Of a stretch of 64,000 nucleotides of DNA, positions 21,168 through 28,650 are shown in pieces; position 1 is the first letter of the stretch, and every line of letters starts with the position of its first letter. The notes below the pieces were generated by a model. That model was not told the DNA's origin and made no database searches. It was given only the letters and a program-made list of their open reading frames with translations. The translations under genes and the position numbers were made by a program. The stretch comes from Pseudothauera nasutitermitis (GTDB lineage Bacteria > Pseudomonadota > Gammaproteobacteria > Burkholderiales > Rhodocyclaceae). The DNA lies in the NCBI RefSeq assembly GCF_004801295.1, contig NZ_SSOC01000005.1, forward strand, positions 496,001 to 560,000, given 5' to 3'.

Positions 21168-21401
21168 ATGCCCCTTACCGTGAATGTCCACGAAGCCAAG
21201 ACACAGTTCTCCCGGCTGCTCGAACAGGCCCATGCGGGCCAGGAGATCATCCTGGCCAAAGCGGGCAAGCCTTATGCCCGCCTCGTGCCGCTGACGCCGG
21301 CCCGGCCGCAGCGCCAGCCCGGTCGTCTGAAGGGTCACATCGGCGACGCGTTTTTCGAGCCGCTGCCCGAAGACGAGATCAACGCCTGGGAACGCGGATG
21401 A
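21168..21401 (+). CDS. Type II antitoxin, Phd/YefM family
   Basis: A 77-residue protein starting MPLTVNVHEAKTQFSRLLEQ with the AGQEIILAKAGKPYARLVPL segment that defines the Phd/YefM fold. It should bind and neutralise the PIN toxin downstream and repress the pair. GGAGTGA precedes the start. A small GGTT-AGCC-AACC palindrome at 21138-21149 could be its operator. The stop overlaps the toxin start as ATGA. Confidence 0.9.
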   Translation: MPLTVNVHEAKTQFSRLLEQAHAGQEIILAKAGKPYARLVPLTPARPQRQPGRLKGHIGDAFFEPLPEDEINAWERG

Positions 21402-21784
21402 ACCTGCTCCTCGATACCCATGCCCTGCTGTGGTGGTTCACGGACGATCCACGCCTGTCCGCCGGGGCGCGGCGGGCGATCGCCGACGAATCCAACACCG
21501 TCTTCGTCAGCGCCGCAAGCGCGTGGGAAATTGCCACCAAGCACCGCCTAGGCAAGCTGAATGAAGCCATCGAAGCCATCGACCGCTTCGGCGAACTGGT
21601 AGCCGCTGACGGTTTCGAGCACCTGCCGGTCACCTACCTTCACGCCCTGAAAGCCGGCTCCTACCAAGTGGATCATCGTGATCCTTTCGACCGCGTGCTT
21701 GCCGCACAAAGCGCACTGGACGGCCTGACACTGGTTACCATCGACCCCGCCTTCAAGCGCTTCGGCACCGAGGTCGTCTGGTAA
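21398..21784 (+). CDS. Type II toxin, PIN-domain ribonuclease
   Basis: A 128-residue PIN protein. Acidic residues expected for metal binding are visible in MNLLLDTHALLWWFT, in SAASAWEIATKHRLGKL and in HRDPFDRVLAAQSALDGL. It resembles the PIN toxins paired with Phd-type antitoxins and would cleave RNA when freed. It overlaps its antitoxin by 4 bp and ends 12 bp before a large palindrome that probably terminates the transcript. Confidence 0.9.
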   Translation: MNLLLDTHALLWWFTDDPRLSAGARRAIADESNTVFVSAASAWEIATKHRLGKLNEAIEAIDRFGELVAADGFEHLPVTYLHALKAGSYQVDHRDPFDRVLAAQSALDGLTLVTIDPAFKRFGTEVVW

Positions 21785-21796
21785 TTGGAAAACTTC

Positions 21797-21850
21797 CGGC
21801 CCCACAAAGAACAAAGGCAGCCGCGGCTGCCTTTGTTCTTTGTGGGGCCG
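21797..21850. terminator. Perfect 54-bp palindrome, probable bidirectional terminator
   Basis: The two 27-base arms (starting CGGCCCCACAAAGAACAAAG and ending in its exact complement) are perfectly complementary with no loop; the centre is CCGCGG. It lies between the converging PIN toxin and rpoH genes, 12 bp and 11 bp from their stops, so it can end both transcripts. There is no long U-tract, but the AAAGAACAAA/TTTGTTCTTT arms supply U-rich 3' arms in both directions. Confidence 0.7.
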
Positions 21851-21861
21851 TCTCCGCCAGG

Positions 21862-22716
21862 TCACACTGCGGCGTCGAGCATCCCGCGCATCTTCTGCAT
21901 GGCCTTGGCCTCAATCTGGCGGATGCGCTCCGCCGACACGCCGTACTCGGCGGCCAGTTCATGCAGCGTGGCGGAGTCGTCCTCGGTCAGCCAGCGGCGT
22001 TCGACGATGCGCCGGCTGCGCTCGTCCAAGCTGGCCAGCGCGTTCTTCAGGCCTTCGTCGCGCAGATGGGCAAGCTGGGCCTGCTCCAGCGCCTCGGACG
22101 GCTCGGCCTGCGGATCGGGCAGGTAGGCGATGGGCGCGAAGCGCTGCTCGTCCTCGTCGTCCGAGCCGCCATCCAGCGGCAGGTCGCGCCCGGTGAGGCG
22201 GGTTTCCATCTCCACCACTTCCTCGGGCTTCACCTTGAGCTGGGCGGCCACCGCCTCGACCTCGTCGGCGGAGAGCGTGCCGGTATCCTGCTTGAGACTG
22301 CGCAGGTTGAAGAACAGCTTGCGCTGGGCCTTGGTAGTGGCAATCTTCACCAGACGCCAGTTCTTCAGGATGTACTCGTGGATTTCCGCCTTGATCCAGT
22401 GGATGGCGAACGACACCAGGCGCACGCCGCGCGTCGGGTCGAAACGCTTCACCGCCTTCATCAGGCCGACGTTGCCTTCCTGGATCAGGTCGGCGTGCGG
22501 CAGGCCGTAACCCAGATAGCCGCGCGCGATCGCGACCACCAGACGCAGATGGGACATCACCAGCTTGCGGGCCGCGTCCAGATCGCCTTCCTCGCGAAAG
22601 CGGGTCGCCAGGTCCACCTCTTCATGCTCGGAGAGCATCGGCATCCGGTTCACGGACTGGATGTACTGGTCGATGCTGCCAGCGGCGGGAATAGGGAACG
22701 ACAGGGCTTGGGTCAT
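21862..22716 (-). CDS. rpoH: RNA polymerase sigma-32 (heat-shock) factor
   Basis: A 284-residue sigma factor. The start is the ATG 9 bp after GAGGAGG. Region 2 (LVMSHLRLVVAIARGYLGYG, DLIQEGNVGLMKAVKRFDP, SFAIHWIKAEIHEYILKNW), the RpoH box (QRKLFFNLRS) and region 4 (LDERSRRIVERRW, YGVSAERIRQIEAKAMQKM) are all present. It directs transcription of chaperone and protease genes. A perfect CIRCE element lies 26 bp upstream, so HrcA probably represses it. Confidence 0.96.
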   Translation of the reverse strand: MTQALSFPIPAAGSIDQYIQSVNRMPMLSEHEEVDLATRFREEGDLDAARKLVMSHLRLVVAIARGYLGYGLPHADLIQEGNVGLMKAVKRFDPTRGVRLVSFAIHWIKAEIHEYILKNWRLVKIATTKAQRKLFFNLRSLKQDTGTLSADEVEAVAAQLKVKPEEVVEMETRLTGRDLPLDGGSDDEDEQRFAPIAYLPDPQAEPSEALEQAQLAHLRDEGLKNALASLDERSRRIVERRWLTEDDSATLHELAAEYGVSAERIRQIEAKAMQKMRGMLDAAV

Positions 22717-22742
22717 GTGCGGTTGTCCTCCTCGGTGCGATT

Positions 22743-22769
22743 TTAGCACTCGGCACGTGAGAGTGCTAA
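22743..22769. promoter_or_regulatory. CIRCE element (HrcA operator) upstream of rpoH
   Basis: TTAGCACTC, nine bases, GAGTGCTAA: this is exactly the CIRCE consensus with no mismatch in either arm. It lies 27-53 bp before the rpoH start codon, in the promoter or leader, so the HrcA repressor should control sigma-32 synthesis here. Confidence 0.95.
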
Positions 22770-22842
22770 AGCGCCCGGAAAGTTCACCGCGTTGCGCGCG
22801 GCAAGCCCGGCGAAGGCGTTACCAGACGTATGCAGCAGGCGC

Positions 22843-23637
22843 TCAATCCAGCAGCAGCGCGTCATCGGACACCTTCTCGCCGCGCGTGCGCTCGAACATC
22901 TCCAACAGATGCGGCACGTCCATGCCCTCGCGCTCCTTGCCGCTGACGTCGAGCACCACCTGCCCCTGGTGCAGCATCACCGTGCGCGAACCATAGTCCA
23001 GCGCCTGGCGCATGCTGTGGGTGACCATCATCGCGGTGAGCTTGCTCTCCTCGATGATGCGCGCGGTGAGTTCAAGCACGAAGGCTGCAGTCTTGGGATC
23101 GAGCGCGGCGGTGTGCTCGTCCAGCAGCAGGATGCGCGACGGCTGCAGCGAGGCCATCAGCAGGCTGACGGCTTGGCGCTGGCCGCCGGAAAGCAGGCCG
23201 ATGCGGTCGGTGAGGCGTTTCTCCAGCCCGAGATTGAGGATCGCCAGCTTCTCGCGGAACAGTTCGCGGTTCTGCCGGTTGAGGGCGAAGCTGAAGCCGC
23301 GCCGCCGCCCGCGCGCCATCGCCAGCGCCATGTTCTCCTCGATGGTGAGCGCCTCGCAGGTACCGGCCATCGGGTCTTGGAACACGCGGGCGACCAGGTC
23401 CGCGCGCTCCCAGGCATGCTTGCGGGTGACGTCGGTGTGGTCGATGGTGACGCTGCCCTCATCGACCAGCAGATCGCCCGAAATGGCGTTCAGGAAGGTC
23501 GACTTGCCGGCGCCGTTGGAGCCGATCACCGAGACGAACTGGCCGGTCGGGATGTCCAGCGACAGGCCGCGCAGCGCGCGGTTCTCGATGGGCGTGCCGG
23601 CGTTGAAGGTGATCTTGAGGTTCTTCGCGCTGAGCAT
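22843..23637 (-). CDS. ABC transporter ATP-binding protein (TrpZ-like)
   Basis: A 264-residue ATPase: Walker A VIGSNGAGKST, Q-loop VFQDPMAGT, signature LLSGGQRQA, Walker B ILLLDEHTAALD and switch His in MMVTHSM. The 'FQDPMAGTC' and 'LDEHTAALDPK' wording is typical of ATPases that pair with PF04392 binding proteins (tryptophan/tyrosine-type importers). It is the last gene of an operon after the permease and binding-protein genes. Confidence 0.9.
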   Translation of the reverse strand: MLSAKNLKITFNAGTPIENRALRGLSLDIPTGQFVSVIGSNGAGKSTFLNAISGDLLVDEGSVTIDHTDVTRKHAWERADLVARVFQDPMAGTCEALTIEENMALAMARGRRRGFSFALNRQNRELFREKLAILNLGLEKRLTDRIGLLSGGQRQAVSLLMASLQPSRILLLDEHTAALDPKTAAFVLELTARIIEESKLTAMMVTHSMRQALDYGSRTVMLHQGQVVLDVSGKEREGMDVPHLLEMFERTRGEKVSDDALLLD

Positions 23638-23723
23638 GTCAGGCCTCCCGCCGGGCCGCCCCAAGGGAGGCCTGCGCCCCCTTGGGAGGCAGCGAATGTA
23701 ATGAGCGTGGGGGTCGTTCCATC

Positions 23724-24620
23724 TTAGCCCCCTTGCCTGCCGCGCAGCCGCAGGTTGCGCTTGAGGATGGGCAGCACCAGCACAAAGGTCACAAGCAGGG
23801 ACGCCACCAGATTGAGATCCTGCGACTTGAGGCCGATGAACTCGCTGTTGAGCGCCAGCGCGATGAAGAAACGGTACAGCACTGCACCGATGATCACCGC
23901 CAGCGTCATCCAGATCAGCCGGCGCGCCGGCAGCACGCTCTCGCCTATGATCACTGCGGCCAGGCCGATGACGATGGTGCCGATGCCCATGGAAATGTCC
24001 GAACCACCCTGGCTCTGCGCGAACAGCGCCCCGGCCAGCGACACCAGCGCGTTGGACAGCGCCAGCCCGGCCAGCTTGGCACGCCCGGTGGCCACGCCCT
24101 GGGCGCGCGCCATGCGCGGATTGGCGCCGGTGGCCCGCATCGCCAGGCCGGTTTCGGAAGAGAAGAACCAGTCCAGCGCGAACTTGATCACCAGCACCAC
24201 CACCACGAGCAGCAGGGGCTTCTCGATATAGTCGGGCAACACGCCCGGCAGCAGCACGGAGAACACCGTGGGCTCGAAGATCAACGGCACGTTGGGCTTG
24301 CCCATGATGCGCAGGTTGATCGAGTACAGCGCGGTCATCAGCAGGATGCCAGCGAGCAGATCCATGATGCGCAGGCGCACGTTGAACCAGCCGGTGAGCA
24401 TGCCCGCGAAGGCGCCCGCGGCAGTCGCGACCAGCGTGGCCGTGAAGGGATCGCTGCCGGACGCGATGAGGGTGGCCGCCACCGCCCCGCCGAGCGGGAA
24501 GGTGCCGTCCACCGTGAGATCGGGGAAATTCAGGATGCGGAACGAGATCAACACCCCAAGAGCGACCAGACTGAAGATCAAACCGATCTCCAGCGCGCCC
24601 ATGAAGGAATACAAGGTCAT
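23724..24620 (-). CDS. ABC transporter permease (TrpY-like, LivH/BPD_transp_2 family)
   Basis: A 298-residue membrane protein with eight or nine spans. It starts MTLYSFMGALEIGLIFSLVA and has the family segments FPDLTVDGTFPLGGAVAATL and ATGANPRMARAQGVATGRAK (the EAA-like loop that meets the ATPase). It forms the membrane channel for the importer whose binding protein lies upstream and ATPase downstream. Confidence 0.9.
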   Translation of the reverse strand: MTLYSFMGALEIGLIFSLVALGVLISFRILNFPDLTVDGTFPLGGAVAATLIASGSDPFTATLVATAAGAFAGMLTGWFNVRLRIMDLLAGILLMTALYSINLRIMGKPNVPLIFEPTVFSVLLPGVLPDYIEKPLLLVVVVLVIKFALDWFFSSETGLAMRATGANPRMARAQGVATGRAKLAGLALSNALVSLAGALFAQSQGGSDISMGIGTIVIGLAAVIIGESVLPARRLIWMTLAVIIGAVLYRFFIALALNSEFIGLKSQDLNLVASLLVTFVLVLPILKRNLRLRGRQGG

Positions 24621-24672
24621 CGGGTACGGGGCCTTTACTGTACCTGGCCGGTAAAGCCGATCTGGCGGATTC

Positions 24673-24698
24673 GGCGGGTGGCGCGCGGACCACCCGCC
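24673..24698. repeat. REP-like palindromic sequence
   Basis: GGCGGGTGG, eight bases, CCACCCGCC, followed by CTACG. This resembles the GC-rich palindromic units ending in CGCCCTACG that are scattered between genes in many proteobacteria. It lies inside the operon, between the binding-protein and permease genes, where it may affect mRNA stability. Confidence 0.5.
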
Positions 24699-24710
24699 CT
24701 ACGAACGAAA

Positions 24711-24731
24711 CGCGGGGCATGAAGCCCCGCG
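24711..24731 (-). terminator. Hairpin after the binding-protein gene
   Basis: CGCGGGGC, five bases, GCCCCGCG: an 8-bp perfect stem beginning 7 bp after the binding-protein stop, followed by only a short U-run. It looks more like an attenuator or mRNA-end stabiliser that favours the receptor over the permease than a full terminator. Confidence 0.5.
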
Positions 24732-24737
24732 CCCGGA

Positions 24738-25718
24738 TCACTCAATGATGGAAGCGGCCGACTGGACGAATTCCGGCGACAGCGTCACGCCCTGGCTGGC
24801 GGCAGCCTTGGGGTTCACAAAGAGCTGCAGCTTGTCGCTGGTTTCGGAGGCGATCGTACCCGGCGCCTCGCCCTTGAGGATGCGCGCCACCACCTTGCCG
24901 GTCTGGCGGCCGAGATCCTTGTAGTCGATGCCCAGCGCGGCAATGGCGCCACGCTTCACGCTGTCGGTATCGGAAGCGATCAGCGGAATCTTCGCATCCG
25001 TCGCCACCTTCACCAGCGCCTCGTAGGCCGACACCACGTTGTTGTCGGTGTTGGTGTATACCACATCCACCTTGCCCACCAGGCTGCGCGCGGCCTGGCC
25101 CACATCCACGGTACGCGGCGCGGTGGCTTCCACCAGGGTCAGCCCCGCCGCCGGCAGCAGCTTCTTGAACTGCTCCACGACCACCACGGAGTTGGCCTCG
25201 CCCGGGTTGTACACCATGCCCACGCGCTTGGCGTTGGGCACCACCTGCTTGATCAGGTCGATCTGCTTCTGCAGCTCCAGCAGGTCGGACACGCCGGTCA
25301 CGTTGGTGCCAGAGGCTTCCCAGCCCGCGACCAGCTGCGCGGCCACCGGATCGGTCACCGCGCTATACACGGTCGGGATGCTCTTGGTGGCCGCCACCAC
25401 GGCCTGCGCCGACGGCGTGGCGATGGCGACGATCACGTCCGGCTTGTCGCCGATGAACTTACGGGCGATCTGCGCGGCCGTACCCGGGTTGCCCTGGGCG
25501 CTCTGGTACTCCCACTTCAGATTCTTGCCGGCCTCGAAACCCTGTGCGGCAAGTTCCTCCTTGACCCCATCGCGCACCGAATCGAGCGCCGGGTGTTCAA
25601 CGATCGCGGTCACCGAAACCGCCTTGTCGGCAGCAACGGCGGGACCGGCAAACGCCGCGGCAACCAACAACATGCCGAGACAGCTTTTCTGCAGGAAGCG
25701 GGCGGGAACGCTGAACAT
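24738..25718 (-). CDS. ABC transporter substrate-binding protein (TrpX-like, PF04392)
   Basis: A 326-residue periplasmic protein. The start is the ATG after AAAGGAGAC. The signal peptide (LQKSCLGMLLVAAAFAGPAV, cleavage at AAA or VAA) is followed by VSVTAIVEHPALDSVRDGVK and LKWEYQSAQGNPGTAAQIAR, the typical start of PF04392 binding proteins. Known relatives bind tryptophan, tyrosine or other aromatic compounds; the ligand here is unknown. It heads the operon. Confidence 0.9.
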   Translation of the reverse strand: MFSVPARFLQKSCLGMLLVAAAFAGPAVAADKAVSVTAIVEHPALDSVRDGVKEELAAQGFEAGKNLKWEYQSAQGNPGTAAQIARKFIGDKPDVIVAIATPSAQAVVAATKSIPTVYSAVTDPVAAQLVAGWEASGTNVTGVSDLLELQKQIDLIKQVVPNAKRVGMVYNPGEANSVVVVEQFKKLLPAAGLTLVEATAPRTVDVGQAARSLVGKVDVVYTNTDNNVVSAYEALVKVATDAKIPLIASDTDSVKRGAIAALGIDYKDLGRQTGKVVARILKGEAPGTIASETSDKLQLFVNPKAAASQGVTLSPEFVQSAASIIE

Positions 25719-25990
25719 CTGTGTCTCCTTTGAAGTGACTGGACGCACGCCGCGTTGTAACACGCAGGCAACACTGGAAAAGCGCGTATCTTAGCGTGGA
25801 TAGCGTGTCGTTTGCGGGGACTTTGGCGCGTTTTCGGTGCTTCTCTCCCGAAAAGTGCGCCCCTCGGAATCGAAGCCCACCGCAGCACGCCACCCCCGCC
25901 GCTTTGCGGCCCCCGGCTTCATCGTCCCGGCAAAGTCCACGCTGGCAAAGGGCCGCAGAGGCCAACCGGTCGATCACAGTGGCCACCCAT

Positions 25991-26009
25991 ATTGTCAAGA
26001 TTTGACAAT
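25991..26009. promoter_or_regulatory. Palindromic activator site upstream of pilA (PilR-like)
   Basis: ATTGTCAA-GAT-TTGACAAT is a perfect 8-3-8 palindrome built from TGTC/GACA half-sites. It lies about 83 bp upstream of the -24 element, a normal distance for a sigma-54 enhancer site. Further GTC/GAC motifs follow at 26024-26038. PilR, encoded at 43234-44595, is the likely protein. Confidence 0.55.
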
Positions 26010-26091
26010 TCCCGCCCGGAATGCGTCAAGAATGGACAAGCCGGAAGCCTGCATCTTCAGCAATTCCTCCGAAAAACCAGTATTTACGCGC

Positions 26092-26107
26092 TGGCACGGC
26101 CTATGCA
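26092..26107 (+). promoter_or_regulatory. Sigma-54 promoter of pilA
   Basis: TGGCACG, four bases, ATGCA: the -24 element is a perfect match and the -12 element has one mismatch to TTGCW, with correct spacing. It lies 57 bp before the pilA start codon. pilA genes are commonly sigma-54/PilR dependent. Confidence 0.8.
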
Positions 26108-26164
26108 TTGGTGCTGTCCGAGCGGTACGGCTCAGCACACCGCACAACCAACCAGGAGAATTCC

Positions 26165-26608
26165 ATGAAGAAGATGCAGCAAGGTTTCACCCTGATCGAA
26201 CTGATGATCGTCGTGGCGATCATCGGCATTCTGGCTGCCGTGGCGCTGCCGGCGTATCAGGATTACACCGCGCGGGCCCAGATGGCCGAAGCAATGACGC
26301 TGGCCGGTGGCGCTCGTACTGCGGTCACTGAATTCAGAACATCGGAAGGTGATTGGCCTGCCGGCAACACTGAAGCTGGACTTTCGCCGGCCACTGATAT
26401 TACCGGCAATTACGTTGCTTCCGTGTCGGTCCAGGCTGATGGAACCATCATCGCTGCGATGAAGGGCACTGGTGTTTCCACAGGAATTCGGGGAAAAACG
26501 CTGGTTCTTAGCCCAATCAGCCAAGCCGGGGCTATTACCTGGGTGTGCAAGCCCGGTGGCGACGATCCGGTCGATAACAAATTCGTGCCGACCTCCTGCC
26601 GCTCGTAA
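26165..26608 (+). CDS. pilA: Type IVa major pilin
   Basis: A 147-residue prepilin. The short leader MKKMQQG ends with the Gly of the PilD site and is followed by [20 protein letters not shown], with Glu at position 5 of the mature protein. The C-terminal pair of cysteines (TWVCKPGG and PTSC) can form the disulfide-bounded D-region. CCAGGAGAATTCC precedes the start. It builds the type IV pilus for twitching, adhesion and DNA uptake. It has its own sigma-54 promoter and terminator and is followed by two glycosylation genes. Confidence 0.95.
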   Translation: MKKMQQGFTLIELMIVVAIIGILAAVALPAYQDYTARAQMAEAMTLAGGARTAVTEFRTSEGDWPAGNTEAGLSPATDITGNYVASVSVQADGTIIAAMKGTGVSTGIRGKTLVLSPISQAGAITWVCKPGGDDPVDNKFVPTSCRS

Positions 26609-26628
26609 TTTTTCCTGTCTGGTATGTA

Positions 26629-26657
26629 ACTGCCCGCTAAAGCGGGCAGTTTTTTTT
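26629..26657 (+). terminator. Rho-independent terminator after pilA
   Basis: CTGCCCGCT / AGCGGGCAG form a 9-bp stem with a 2-base centre, followed by eight T. It begins 21 bp after the pilA stop. The T-run ends just where the ribosome site of the next gene begins, so that gene depends on read-through or its own promoter. Confidence 0.92.
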
Positions 26658-26668
26658 GGAGCCTCGCC

Positions 26669-28630
26669 CTGTCACGCTTAAAACAGCCTGCGCTGGCACT
26701 TCTCGCATTACTCATCTTGTGCTCAATCGTCTATTCCCCGGGGCTACAAGGTGGATTTCTATTCGACGACACGCCTAATTTATCCCCACTTGGTGCATAT
26801 GGTGGAGTAAATAACCGGGACTCCCTCCAAAGCTTTGTTCTAGGTGGAAATGCAGGCCCAACCGGGCGCCCCGTTGCTTTGGCTAGTTTTTTACTGAATG
26901 ACAATACTTGGCCCAGCCAAGCTAATTATTTCAAGCCTACCAACCTAGCCTTTCATCTCTTGACCGGCCTTGCGCTATGCTGGGCCACCCTGCTGCTGAT
27001 GCGTCTGTGGGGCAAAAGCGAACGGACCGCCCAGTGGCTCGCTGTGCTCAACATGGGGCTATGGCTGTTGCACCCTTACATGGTGTCCACCACCCTGTAC
27101 GTAGTGCAGCGCATGGCCCAGTTGGCCACCCTGTTCATGTTTGCGGGGCTTGCCGGCTACCTGCACGGCCGCCTGCTCCTGCCAACCCGCCCACGCGCAG
27201 CGTACGCATGGATGTCCTGCTCCGTGGCCTTGGGCACTTTACTGGCCGTATTGAGCAAGGAAAACGGTGCGCTCCTCCCGTTGCTGATCTGCATCGTCGA
27301 ATTCTGCCAGCCTGTTTCCTACCCGTACGAGAACAAACCCGACTGGCGTTGGCGAGCCGTTTTCTTATGGCTACCCGCACTGGCCATCCTTTTCTACCTC
27401 GCCCAACGCATCAACTTCTCGCCCGATCTGTGGCCGACCCGACCGTTCAATCAGGTCGAACGGCTCATGACCCAGCCGCGCATCCTCTGGGAATACCTCT
27501 ATCATCTATGGGTACCGCGCATTGAGGGACGCGGCCTTTTTCAGGATGGTTTCCTGATTTCGCGCGGCTGGCTGAGCCCTCCCGGCACTCTGGTTGCCAC
27601 TATCGGGCTGGCGACTCTTGCCGCCCTGGCCATTGCATTGCGCCGTACCTGGCCCGCATTCAGCCTGGCCATCCTGTTCTTCCTCAGTGCCCACCTGATC
27701 GAATCCAGCGTCATCGGACTGGAACTGTACTTCGAGCACCGCAATTACGCTGCCGCGGCGTTCCTCTTTTTACCGATCGCCTGCGCCCTGGCCTGGACCG
27801 CCCAGCACATCCGCCCCACAGCTGCAATTGCGGCGTGCTGTGCGCTACTGATGCTGCTATCTTTTTTCACATGGCAAAGAGCCACGCTTTGGGGCGACAC
27901 CAATAAATTGCAAACCTATTGGGCATTGGCCACCCCCGACTCACCACGCGCCCAGAATTACCTGGCAGTACAGTTGTTCAAGCAAGGGCGCACGGCCGAA
28001 GGCATGCATCATCTGGAACAGGCCGCCGAACGCCTGCCACACAGTTCTCTCCTAACCATGCAGTGGCTTTTACAGCGCGTATCGCTTGGCATAGCCATAG
28101 AAGCGGACTTCGAGCTTGCCAAGCAACGCTTGGCCGACCAGCAATTCGATGCACAGGCAGTGCTGGGCTTACGCATGATCACCGAGGAGCTCATCACGTC
28201 AAAGCAAAGCACGGCTTACCGCAAATGGACTCTTGGCCTGCTGGAAAGCATGGACGAATACCCCCACTACCGCAGGGTCGCTCTGTTCCGCAGACTTTCC
28301 CCTTACTTACGGGGTTTGCTGCTGCTTGCCGAACACGAGGCAACACAGGCTACCGAATTACTGAGCATCGCCATGCGCCGCTATGCCGACACCGACGCAG
28401 CCATGAGCATGGTTGCCCATGTGGCGAATTCCGGGTATCCCGCCGAAGCGATGGTGTTGCTGGCACAGGCACACGAAATTTATCTGGCTCAACCCGACAG
28501 GAAACTGAAACGCTCACGCCAAATCTACGACATGGAATTCGAGCGTGTAGAAAACATACTGAAGGAAGATCTGAAGGCCTCCAAGCAGCACACGCCATCC
28601 GTGCCCGGCATTTCACGGACTATTGACTAA
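26669..28630 (+). CDS. GT-C/TPR membrane glycosyltransferase, probable pilin glycosylation enzyme
   Basis: About 653 residues. The best start is a CTG codon 7 bp after TTGGAG, giving a natural N-terminus (positive residues then the span QPALALLALLILCSIVYS); the first conventional start in this frame, a TTG at 26717, would cut into that span. After span 1 comes GGFLFDDTPNL, which resembles the Asp-containing first loop of GT-C glycosyltransferases, and GPTGRPVALASFLLN and KPTNLAFHLLTG, as in TMTC/O-linked glycosylation proteins. About 10-11 spans are followed by a C-terminal helical repeat region (about 420-640) of TPR type. It probably transfers a lipid-linked sugar to pilin. Homology is by pattern only. 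Confidence 0.7.
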   Translation: MSRLKQPALALLALLILCSIVYSPGLQGGFLFDDTPNLSPLGAYGGVNNRDSLQSFVLGGNAGPTGRPVALASFLLNDNTWPSQANYFKPTNLAFHLLTGLALCWATLLLMRLWGKSERTAQWLAVLNMGLWLLHPYMVSTTLYVVQRMAQLATLFMFAGLAGYLHGRLLLPTRPRAAYAWMSCSVALGTLLAVLSKENGALLPLLICIVEFCQPVSYPYENKPDWRWRAVFLWLPALAILFYLAQRINFSPDLWPTRPFNQVERLMTQPRILWEYLYHLWVPRIEGRGLFQDGFLISRGWLSPPGTLVATIGLATLAALAIALRRTWPAFSLAILFFLSAHLIESSVIGLELYFEHRNYAAAAFLFLPIACALAWTAQHIRPTAAIAACCALLMLLSFFTWQRATLWGDTNKLQTYWALATPDSPRAQNYLAVQLFKQGRTAEGMHHLEQAAERLPHSSLLTMQWLLQRVSLGIAIEADFELAKQRLADQQFDAQAVLGLRMITEELITSKQSTAYRKWTLGLLESMDEYPHYRRVALFRRLSPYLRGLLLLAEHEATQATELLSIAMRRYADTDAAMSMVAHVANSGYPAEAMVLLAQAHEIYLAQPDRKLKRSRQIYDMEFERVENILKEDLKASKQHTPSVPGISRTID

Positions 28631-28650
28631 GCCATGCCCCCCACGCCACC

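Larger units (their letters stand above)
25719..26164. other. Intergenic region between divergent importer and pilA genes
   Basis: About 446 bp without a convincing gene. It must hold the promoter of the ABC importer (minus strand) and holds the pilA promoter: a palindrome at 25991-26009 and a sigma-54 site at 26092-26107. Short reading frames here have no ribosome site or family resemblance. Confidence 0.7.
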
